Source of the DNA: Akkermansia muciniphila
GTDB lineage: Bacteria > Verrucomicrobiota > Kiritimatiellia > RFP12 > JAAYNR01
DNA length: 64,000 bases
Reading direction: 5' to 3'
NCBI GenBank assembly: GCA_945870025.1
Contig: CAMBQN010000005.1
Coordinates: 62,001 to 126,000, forward strand
Shown here: positions 1 through 8,900 of the stretch, piece after piece
Layout: each line of letters starts with the position of its first letter
Position numbering within the stretch: the stretch's first letter is position 1
Notes under the pieces: generated by a model
Seen by the model: the letters and a program-made list of their open reading frames with translations, nothing else
Told to the model about the DNA's origin: nothing
Database searches by the model: none
Position numbers and translations under genes: made by a program

Positions 1-397
1 ATTGGACGAGCTTCTTCCCGTTGAGGCTCATCCCCTTCGTCATGATGACGCCGGTCGCCTGATACGCGACCGATCCGCACAGCAGCGCCAAGGCATAGAA
101 GAGCAGGCAGGCCTTGCGGTAGAGACTGAGCGTAGTCCGATTGCGGAGGAAGATCCCTAGACCCGCCGTGAGCAGCATCAGCGTCGCCGTCAGACACGCG
201 AACAGCGAGGTAAACAGGATCAGGCGGTCCACGCCCTCATAACCAAACGTCTCCGCGAGATCCACATGGGCCAGGCTCCACAGAAAATAGCGATCCGGCA
301 GTTCCTGTGAAAAATAACCGCACCCCCACGCTGCCAGGCTCATCAAGAGACACAGCAGTGGCGGCCAGGTGAATAACTTATGTCGTCTGTTGGACAT
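1..397 (-). CDS. Predicted membrane protein, C-terminus beyond window edge
   Basis: Reading the complement from ATG at 397 gives at least 132 open codons (start MSNRRHKLFTW) that continue past position 1, so the C-terminus is missing. Three hydrophobic stretches are visible: about residues 11-25, 58-80 and 93-110. The first could be a signal anchor; a cysteine in AAWGCGYF resembles a lipobox but is not convincing. The start lies 50 bp after the TolA/TonB-like gene on the same strand, so it is probably the last visible member of the TPR/Exb operon. I do not recognise the family. It may be a membrane component of the same envelope machine, which is inferred from position only. Confidence 0.6.
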   Translation of the reverse strand, partial: MSNRRHKLFTWPPLLCLLMSLAAWGCGYFSQELPDRYFLWSLAHVDLAETFGYEGVDRLILFTSLFACLTATLMLLTAGLGIFLRNRTTLSLYRKACLLFYALALLCGSVAYQATGVIMTKGMSLNGKKLVQ

Positions 398-447
398 CTA
401 TTTTCAGCGTCCGTTATGGTCACACGATGCAGACAGGGTGTCGTTGT

Positions 448-987
448 TCACTTGGGGACAGTGGGTTCTGCCAGTATTGTGCTCAGCTCATTCCCCATCG
501 TAGGCATATCCTCTGGCGCGGCGACATCGGTCATCCGCTTGATCACGGCCGAGTTGGTCGCGCCCTCGGGTAAACCATCCAGATAGCGCCCTTTGGTAGA
601 GTTTGTGTTGGCAACGGGGGCGTTGGTTGCGGCGCCTGCGACTGGCAACCTGTTGGTGGCACCCGCCACGCCATTCGTGCCGGTGGCGCCTGCCACGCCA
701 TTCGTGCCCATGGCGCCTGCCACGCCATTCGTGCCGATCACCGCCGCCGCGGCCGCAGCGGCTTGCGCCTTGGCGAGACGTTTCTTTTCATCAGCAGCCG
801 CTGCTTTCCGTTCCACCGCCCCCTCGGGGTCAATATAGGTGTCGCGGATATACGTGAGCGACGTCACGCCGATGACCACCACATGGATGGCGATGGCGAC
901 AAGCGTCCAAAAGGCGATACGCTTGCCCGCGAAAGCGGAAAGCAGGCGGTCCAGGTTCTGTGTCGATTGTTCTGTTGTCTGATTCAT
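448..987 (-). CDS. Single-span TolA/TonB-like envelope protein with GTNGVAGA repeats
   Basis: 179 residues from ATG 987, which has a strong upstream AGAAGAGG; a longer in-frame start at 1023 lacks this. A short cytoplasmic N-terminus is followed by one transmembrane helix (about residues 23-45). Then come a charged, alanine-rich stretch (KAAAADEKKRLAKAQAAAA), three 9-residue GTNGVAGA(T/M) repeats, and a C-terminal tail without a recognisable TonB domain. The architecture (N-terminal anchor, extended Ala/Gly periplasmic linker) is that of TolA/TonB transducers, and the gene follows ExbB and two ExbD genes, which normally energise such a protein. The role as force-transmitting partner is therefore inferred from architecture and neighbours. 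The repeats are nearly identical at DNA level, so their number may vary between strains. Confidence 0.6.
   Translation of the reverse strand: MNQTTEQSTQNLDRLLSAFAGKRIAFWTLVAIAIHVVVIGVTSLTYIRDTYIDPEGAVERKAAAADEKKRLAKAQAAAAAAAVIGTNGVAGAMGTNGVAGATGTNGVAGATNRLPVAGAATNAPVANTNSTKGRYLDGLPEGATNSAVIKRMTDVAAPEDMPTMGNELSTILAEPTVPK
664..739. repeat. 27-bp in-frame tandem repeat, three units
   Basis: Three near-identical 27-bp units with the core GCCACGCCATTCGTGCC encode the GTNGVAGA(T/M) repeats of the TolA/TonB-like protein. The units differ at only a few bases, which suggests recent expansion. Confidence 0.85.
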
Positions 988-1042
988 GGCGATCCTCTTC
1001 TCCTTATCTTTCGTCCCTATCACTTATCCGGTCTTATCCCAG

Positions 1043-1471
1043 TCACTTACTCTCGCCCTCGCTCGCTCGTTTTTCGCCTACAGCCACAATGATTCCCCCG
1101 GCGCTGGCGATGGCATCCAGCACCGGCTCAAAGACCCGTTTTGAGGCAAAGCGGTCGCATTTGAACATCACCATCCGAGCTTTTGAATTGGCTTTGTCCG
1201 GCAACGCATTTTCGATCAACAGCTTGAGGGTCGGCACGTCATTGATCAACTGCCCATCCAGATAGATGGCGCTCGCCTCATCGATCACCACCGAGATCTT
1301 AGCATTTTCCACGGCCTTGATATCCACCGCATCGGTAGGCTTGAGCTTGATCTTGCTCTCTTTGGCGAAGTTGCTGCACACCATAAAGAAGATGATCAGC
1401 AAAAAGGCGATATCGCCCATGCTGGTGGTGGGCACCGAGATGTCCATCTTCTTTCTACGGCGCATTTTCAC
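1043..1471 (-). CDS. exbD: ExbD/TolR-family proton channel subunit (second copy)
   Basis: 142 residues. A basic N-terminus (MKMRRRKKMD) precedes a single transmembrane helix with the family aspartate (TSMGDIAFLLIIFFMV), then a periplasmic domain ending in a hydrophobic strand (GGIIVAVGEK). ExbD/TolR pairs with ExbB/TolQ to use the proton gradient for work at the outer membrane; the conserved aspartate is the proton-carrying residue. It begins two bases after the previous exbD stop, either at GTG 1471 or ATG 1465, so the two are translationally coupled. Two different ExbD proteins beside one ExbB is common in systems that assemble a heterodimeric rod, but which protein they drive is inferred from the operon. 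Confidence 0.88.
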   Translation of the reverse strand: MKMRRRKKMDISVPTTSMGDIAFLLIIFFMVCSNFAKESKIKLKPTDAVDIKAVENAKISVVIDEASAIYLDGQLINDVPTLKLLIENALPDKANSKARMVMFKCDRFASKRVFEPVLDAIASAGGIIVAVGEKRASEGESK

Positions 1472-1473
1472 GG

Positions 1474-1884
1474 TTACTTGGTCTCCGTCATGATGCCGAC
1501 CACCCCGCCTGCCGCAGAGATGGCCGCCATGACCTCGTAATAGTTCTGATAATCCGTCTCCATCGTGGCATCCAGCAAGACGACTTTTTCTGAAGGCTTT
1601 CTATCGGCGAGTTTCATGGACGCCAGCTTGGCCTTAAAATCCTCGATCGACATTTCCGCTTTCATGAACGTAAGCTGATTCACCTTCAGCGTGACCGTCG
1701 GCGTCTCCGTCGCGGCCTTTTTCTCTTGTTCCTGACTGGCAGGAAGCTCGGTCTCGAACCCAACGATGCGCTTGAGTGATGTCGTGACGATAAAAAAGAT
1801 GATGAGCAGGAACGCGATGTCCGAGAACGAATCGGTCGGAACACCGCCGTCCGGTCTCTTCTTTCTGAATGGCTTGAATGGCAT
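1474..1884 (-). CDS. exbD: ExbD/TolR-family proton channel subunit (first copy)
   Basis: 136 residues. Basic N-terminus (MPFKPFRKKRPDGG), then one transmembrane helix with the essential aspartate (DSFSDIAFLLIIFFIV), then a periplasmic domain. The helix motif matches the downstream exbD closely, but the periplasmic parts differ, so the two probably have distinct contacts. The start ATG 1884 is preceded by a G-rich GAGGGGG Shine-Dalgarno. It lies 17 bp after the exbB stop and two bases before the second exbD. Confidence 0.88.
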   Translation of the reverse strand: MPFKPFRKKRPDGGVPTDSFSDIAFLLIIFFIVTTSLKRIVGFETELPASQEQEKKAATETPTVTLKVNQLTFMKAEMSIEDFKAKLASMKLADRKPSEKVVLLDATMETDYQNYYEVMAAISAAGGVVGIMTETK

Positions 1885-1901
1885 CGCGCCCCCTCTTCTG
1901 C

Positions 1902-2561
1902 TTACGCCTTGGCCGGAGCCACATGGTGCGTCAGGGAGACATGATCCAGAATCTCGGATCCCGCTTCGGCCGCCGCGATCTCGATGGCCTCCGTGTGACC
2001 CATGAAATAATGGTGCGGAATCACGGCCATCATGGCGATCAACAGGCCAGCGGCCGTGGTGATGAGCGCCTCGGAAATGCCGGAGGCCACCACCGTGGCG
2101 TCGACGTCGCCCGCTGCGGCAATGGCGGCAAACGACCGGATCATGCCGGTCACGGTGCCGGTCATGCCGAAGAGTGGCGCCGATGTGCCGATGAAAGAAA
2201 GAATGTTCATCCGTTTCTCAACCATGTTCATGGCCGTCCGGGCGTAATCGGCCATGGCGTCCTGCATGATGGCGCGGAGCGTCTCGCCGTTAGAGGTGAC
2301 CACCCGGTGCCGGATGTAGGATTGCAAGCCTGCGGCCATCACGGCCGACACCGGACCCGGCGTCGTGAGGCAGATGGCCATCGCGTCGGCATACTTCCCC
2401 GCGAGCATCTGGTTCTGCACTTTGGCCCGGAGTGTCCGGACATCGACGCGGCTGTTGGCACGGAAGGCCATCCACCGATCCAGCGCCACGGCAATCGCCA
2501 GCACGCTTTCGGCCATCAGGATAATCATCAACGGTCCGCCATCAATCAGTGTCTTTAACAT
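1902..2561 (-). CDS. exbB: ExbB/TolQ/MotA-family proton channel protein
   Basis: 219 residues with the ExbB/TolQ layout. There is an N-terminal helix (LMIILMAESVLAIAVALDR), a cytoplasmic helical region of about 90 residues, and then two long helices (IGTSAPLFGMTGTVTGMI and GISEALITTAAGLLIAMMAV) carrying the small-residue and threonine motifs that line the proton path. The start ATG 2561 has GGAGGATAGG upstream. It forms the motor complex with the two ExbD proteins encoded immediately downstream. The unusual context is that the upstream genes encode secreted TPR proteins rather than a TonB receptor. Confidence 0.9.
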   Translation of the reverse strand: MLKTLIDGGPLMIILMAESVLAIAVALDRWMAFRANSRVDVRTLRAKVQNQMLAGKYADAMAICLTTPGPVSAVMAAGLQSYIRHRVVTSNGETLRAIMQDAMADYARTAMNMVEKRMNILSFIGTSAPLFGMTGTVTGMIRSFAAIAAAGDVDATVVASGISEALITTAAGLLIAMMAVIPHHYFMGHTEAIEIAAAEAGSEILDHVSLTHHVAPAKA

Positions 2562-2564
2562 AAC

Positions 2565-2975
2565 CTATCCTCCCCTTATTTGCGCCAGCGCCAGCGCCGC
2601 CTCCACAGGCGGCAAAGCGACAGTCTGCACCGGCAATTCGGCCGGCACGAAAACCAGTTCCCCGGTTACAGTGTTATACTGCGTTTTCCTCAGTTCCGCT
2701 AACGGAATCCGACGGCAGAGCGGCCGCGGGCCATTGGCTACGATCAACAGGGCCGTCGGAGTGAATGCCAGCCAGATTCGCCCCTTGCCAAACCAACTGC
2801 CGGTGTCTATGAAGGTCGTGGTCCTAGCAACCATCAGCAGCGCTTCCCCGCCAAGATGGCGCCCGAGCACCTCGAACCGCTTCGGGCCGAGCGCGCGCAA
2901 CTCCGCACCTGCCGGATCCAGCGCCTCTCTGGCTGCTGGCGGCAGCGCGTCAGGTATGCGGCGGTTCGCTCTCAT
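2565..2975 (-). CDS. Small conserved protein, PH-like fold suspected
   Basis: 136 residues from ATG 2975, chosen because AGGAAG lies 9 bases upstream; an in-frame GTG at 2984 sits too close to it. There is no signal peptide or membrane helix. The N-terminal third is charged. From about residue 45 on, the sequence alternates short hydrophobic strands (ALLMVARTTTFIDTG, IWLAFTPTALLIVANG) and ends in a helix (PPVEAALALAQIRGG), which is the pattern of bacterial PH-like domains. It is 3 bp from exbB and just after the giant gene, so co-translated. Function unknown. Confidence 0.55.
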   Translation of the reverse strand: MRANRRIPDALPPAAREALDPAGAELRALGPKRFEVLGRHLGGEALLMVARTTTFIDTGSWFGKGRIWLAFTPTALLIVANGPRPLCRRIPLAELRKTQYNTVTGELVFVPAELPVQTVALPPVEAALALAQIRGG

Positions 2976-2990
2976 GGCCGTCACGTCTTC

Positions 2991-5900
2991 CTATTCCATC
3001 TCCGCGAAAGCCTTGTCCGTCAGCTTTCCACGGGCATAGCGGGCCCACTTGGTTTCGGGGTAGTCCCAGGTGCAGAGCTTGAACATGCGGTAGGCCCCAG
3101 TCGGATTCAACGTTTGCATGTAAGCGTCGCCGCACCAGTACATGGACTGCGCGATCAAGTCGGGCGCGCCCTTCTTTTCCGCGACCACGGCCTCGTAAGT
3201 CGTGATTGCCTTGTCGAAATCCTTGGCCCGGAGCCAGTTTTCAGCCGATAGCACCTTGGTGCTGGCGGCGAGCTTGTGATCGGGGAACCGCACAGACAAT
3301 CGGCCAAACACCTGCGCTGCCGTGCGGTAAAAATCACGGGCCTGCAGCTTGCGCCGCTCCTTCTCAACGAGATCGGCCTCCTCACCAGCCCCCTTCTCGA
3401 TAATCCGCCCCTTGTTAAAGAAGTAGAGGCCGAGCCGGGAGATCGTCTCCGCGACCAGCTCGTGGTTGGGGTAGCGGTACGAGAGTTTGACATACTCTTC
3501 GCAAGCCGTATCGATCTCGCCCATCTTCTCGTAGACCAGCGCCTTCTTGAACTGCGATTTCGGAGCATACTCGCTGTCGGCATTGCCGCTGATCACGTCG
3601 GCGAAACGCGTGGCCGCCTCCCGATAGAGCTGACTGCGTTTCTCGGGTAGCGCGGTCTGCTCGGCCTCCTCAAATGCGAGGTTGGCCAGCAGATAGTCGG
3701 CCTGGGCGCGGAATTCGGTCTTCGGGAAGTCCCGGATCGCCTCTTCCAGCAACTTCTTGCCTTGTGCGATCGTCCGGCGGGCGGTCTCATCCTCTTTGAG
3801 CGCGCGATATTTCTTGGCCAGCTCAAAGTAGGACTCGGCCATCGTGAACTGGGTCTGGACCGCGATGTCCGCATCGTTGAAGCGCTTGGTGAAAGGCATG
3901 ACCGTGGCGTCGGATCCCTTGAACACCGAAAGTTCGCGATCCAGCTTACGTCCGTCCCGATCCGTGTACCGGAGCGTAATCGCGGCACCATATGGAACGC
4001 CGATCTCATCGGCCAGCCGCGTTTCGTTCGTCATGCCCTCATAGACGAGTTTGAGGCTGCTTTTGAACACCCCGGTGTTTTCGAACGTCTCCATGAGCGA
4101 AACCTTGTTGGCTTTCTCCTCGACGCCATTGATAACCACCGAGACGTCGACCGTGTCCTTATCATTGGTGCGATTGGCGATCAGATCCACCACGCGCAGA
4201 TACAGCCGATCCCCTACATATAGTTCCGTGAGCGGCACTTGGTATCGCTGATCCATGACATCAAACATCGGATCGCCAAACATGCTGACGTCCCACACTT
4301 CCCACGTCGGCTCGGCCCCGGCGGGAGCGCTGTTGAGCGCGACGCGCAGCCGATCATCGGGCCGGACCCGCAGCGTCGGCCATGGGAACTTGCGCGTGAT
4401 GCTCGCCGACTTTCCATCCTCCGTGATGCATCCGACACCGAACCCAGCCATCTCCACGCCATCTTCTTCCGGATCCTGATACGTCGGCATCTTCATCTGA
4501 TCCAGCGAGCCGGGCGCGGTTGCGATGTTGAATATGTAGCGGCCATCGTCCTGCACCGAACCGGCGAACTTGTCGACGATAAGCTTGGGCGGCTCGTACG
4601 TCAAAGGCACGCCGCCGCCGCCGCCGCCGCCCAGCAGCGCCCGGTAACGGATCGTTCCTGGCAGGCTCGGGTCAAACGGCGCGCCATTGGTGACCGCCGG
4701 CTGCATGCCCGCCGGCAGGATTTGAACAGAAATTTCGGCCTCGCTGAGCGCGGAGAACGCCAGATAGGGGTTGAGCAGCTCGACCGTCAAGGTTCCGCAG
4801 AACGGGATCTTAACCGGCCCCTTTGCAATCGGGCTTTCCGGGCGCACGCCAGTCAGCGAATACCCCGGCTTGATAGTCTCTGCGACGAAGTCTTTCTTGT
4901 CGGTCGCCTTGGCGGCGGCCGGAGCGGCTGCGGATTTCGTCACCACCTTCTCGACCAGTGGCTTCGACGAGAAATCAAACACTCGCATCTGGGACTTCAT
5001 CCACTCGAGAGGCGGCTGAAGCTGCACCACCCGGTCCCACGGTATACCATAATCGAGATTTTCCTTGTCGCGATAAGTGATCACGAGATCGTCTTCCAAG
5101 CTTGTTTTGATATCGGCTCCCCGCTTGGGATCGTCCACTATCGGGAAGAACCGGCTGACGAACGCGCCGCTGACCGGTTTGGTTTCAAGCATCACCAAGT
5201 CGGTCTTGTTGCCCGTGATCGTCGAGCGAACATGCACCTGGACCTTGTCTGGGGCCGGCGTCTCGTCTGCGTCAGGGTCATTCACCATAATTGCCATCGG
5301 CAAGTCCGGACGGAACCGATTGTTCGGCATCAACAACGCCCGGCGCTCGCCATCCTTCGTCACATCGCTCTCAATCAGATAGGCCTGCAGCGATGCATTG
5401 AAGAATGTGGAGGACAGGAACGACTCAAGTATCTTGCGCGCCGGCGTGAGCGCGGTCGTGTCTTCGTAGGTGATCGTAATCTTGTCACCCGGGACGATCT
5501 CGAGAATATCGTTGGTGCGCATGCCGATGAGATTATCTTTTGACGGGAGGATCTGCTTGCCTTCGACATCGGTCAGCGCGATCTTCCGAATTTCCGGGTA
5601 GGCGGCCTCAAAATCATAGATTCTGAGCCGCAGCGTACGGCCGCGGGATTCGGGAGCGAATGCGACCTCAAACACGGTGCCATTGGCGTTGGCTTTTATT
5701 TCTGTGGGTTTGAACCCCGGCGGCGTCTGGTGTTCCGGCCACTCGGCGGGGGTGAAGATGGCCTCGGGGACGGGCGCGATGTAGGGGTCGGCCTCAACGT
5801 CCCACAGAATCTGATAATCTCCGGTCGCATCGCTGGGGATCAGAGCATACAGGTCGAGCGTATGGTAACCGCGGGTCAGCGTGTATATTTTTCCCAAAGA

Positions 5901-8900
5901 TTCGGCATTCTCCCCCTTCTGCGAGATCCCCTGGGCGCCGTCAATCGCGAGATACATGGCCGCCTTGGGAACGATCTTCGCCGCCGGATCAGTCTCAGGC
6001 GGCCGCGTTGACTGCACATTGAACATGCGCCTTTGCCGTTTCGCAATGTAAAACGACCCCTGCAAGTGGGCTAGCGTCACGCCACTGGCGCTCTTGCCGC
6101 CGAGCTTCGCATCGGCTGCGCGGACCGTCTGGCTCAGATCCCCGGTCATCGTGCCCGGCATGATCGCAATCGGGTTATCGAACTGCATCCGGCCCACATC
6201 AAAGTAGTCCTTGATCAGAGCCATGTTTTCGGCCGCCGTGACGCCGTTAATCGAAGTTGCGGGCAGCCCATAGTTGATCAGGCGCAGACGCAGGGAGCCG
6301 TCCCAGTCAGCCGCAGCGATCGGCCACGATCCGACCGTCGAGAACGAGGAGCCATTCATGGATGTTTGGAGAGCGAAGCGTTTGAGCTTGCGACTGGGCA
6401 CGTCCGCCGTTAGCGTCAGTTTGCCAAAGGCGATATTGTCCTTCATGTCAACGGTGAACATCTTGCTTCGATTATTATCGTCCGCCCCCGCCCACGGGAG
6501 CAGCGTCGAGTCGGGGACGATCACCGATGTGGGGTCGCGCCCCTCTAAGGTATCGGAGGCGAAGGCGGTGGCCGGAGCCGACAGCGTCGCCAGCTTGCCC
6601 TCAAAAACGGCCGAGTGGGTATCCGTTTCCGTCAGAACCACGCGGTTGACCTTATCCCCGCTCGTCGCCATGGCCTTGACCGTGAGCGTGTCTTTCTTGT
6701 GCGTCGTGTTGCGGTCCTGATCAACCACGCGGATATAGATGGGGTTTCCGGGTTTGATTTCGGTCGTGGAGCGGACCGCACTGAGCACGACATTGGTCCC
6801 TGCGCCTTCCTTGGGCGCATTCAGCGCCTGCAGAAGGCTCGTGTTTCCTTCCGATCGGGCCGATTTCTCCAGTTCGCCGCGCAAGCTGGTCTCCAGCACA
6901 ATCCGCGCCTGTTCCTCCAGCGTCGGCATGCTGCCGGAAGACGTAAACAGTGCGCCATCGGTAATCACGCCGAGGTGACCGACCGTGTCACGGGTGATAT
7001 TGGCGGCCTTGCGAAAGCGTTCCGAGAGTCCGAAGTGAACCTTGTCCCCGCCGAGCACCTGCAGGATGTGGTCTCCTTTGACCATGCCCGCCATCGCCGT
7101 GGGTATCTCGCCGCGGAAACGCGTCTTGGAGTCGCCAAAGGGGAACAGCATGAAGTCCTCTTCGTCGCCGGAGTCCGTCCAGACGCGCATTTCGATATCC
7201 GTGGCCTTGCGCACGATCGACAGATTGCGATCTTCGAGATTCACCTTGAAGGGCCGTCCGGGAATGATGTTCTGCTCATCAGCCGGAGGGGAAATTCGAA
7301 GGTCTGTGCCCTCGATCAGCTTGCCGGTCTTGACGTTCACCTTGCCTTCGAGCAGGGTCGCCTCGACATGGTTCGGCGAAAGGGTAAACACACGCGCGAT
7401 CTGGTCGCGCGCGCCCCCGTAATCCTCCTGGTCGTAAGCGACCATCGCCATCTGATAGCGCGCTTCGGCCTGAATAGAGGCGTCGTTCAGACGGTCGAGC
7501 TTTCCGAGCCGTTCGAGCGCGGCTTCAAATGCGCGCATCAACCGGTCCACTTCGGCGATTTTCAACTCGGCGCGATAGCCACCCTGAGTATCGGCAAATT
7601 CCTTATTCGCGGCGACCCGCTCATACTGGGCCTTGGCCTGGGGATATTGCTGACGTCTAAAGGCGATGTCGGCGTAGACGATCAGCATCTGGGCCCGTGT
7701 TACCGTATCGAATCCCTGCGGGGCCTCCTCAATCCATGAAAGCAGCGTCTGCGCGAGTTTCTCGGCGGGCTCATACTGGTCGAGTTCCGTGAGGCGCTGG
7801 ATAATCCAGATGAGAAAGCTCATATCCAGATCCTTGAATTCCGTAAGCGCCAGACTCGGACTCTTGTTGTAAAGGTCCCATGCGCTGTCTGTCCGTCCCG
7901 CCTGGAAGTGCGTTTGCGCCGTCAGAATATTGTAACGGCGGTCCGTTATGGCGACCGGTGCGGCTTCACCCACCAGCGCCTGCATCTTGGTGCGAATCGC
8001 GTACAATGCGTTGCGGATGTCGTTCGGTAGCCGGTAATCCGCGACGGCCAAACCGATCGCGCTGTGGGCCGCCGCCGGCACGATCTTGGACTCTTGGAGC
8101 AACTTGGACGTGGTTCCGCCGAGAACCGCCATCGTGTTAGGCCGGGGCTGCGACGCGGCGATGCGCCACATCTCGGGAATCAAGGGCAGCAGCTCGGAGA
8201 TCTTGTCACGCGCCAGCAACCCGTCGTTGACCAGCAGGATCAGACTTTCATCGGTCGGGGCATAACTGGTCCAACGCGTGAAGAGGAGACACCCGGCCAG
8301 TGCCTGAATTTCATCCTCCTTCAACGGCACGGGGCCGTCCAATTTCAGGCTGCTGACCTGTGGCAGCGCGGGCATCGAGAGCGGATACGGGGCATTCTTG
8401 GCGATCACCACGTAGGCGCGCAGTTTGTCGAAAAACGCCTTGCGCTCTTCGGGCGTTTTGACCGGCATCTCGGTGATCGCCAATTGGCCCGCAGCCAGCG
8501 AGTCAAAACGGGTCTTGCCGAACTCGGCCTCAACCTTTTTTTGATAGTCGCCGTACGCGGCTCCAGAAGCCACCTTAATCCGTTCTAGGGCGGCATTGTA
8601 CTCGTCGCGCGACACCACCGCCGGCTTGCCGGGTGCGCCCAGATAAACCGCATACGACGTGTCGGACGCATACTTCTCGGCAATCGCGTTGGCCACTTTC
8701 TTCTGTGTGTCGCCGGCGTAGGTCCAGTAAGACTGGTCGACTTTCCAGGTGCGTTTGATTTCGGCCGCCATGCGCTCATCAAACCACGATTGCGAGGGGT
8801 ACTTGGACTGCAGCACGGGGAATTCTCTCACCAGCGACATATAGCTGCAGACCGGACTGGCGTGGTAGCGGCCGATGTTATTCTTGGTGAAGATGTCGCG

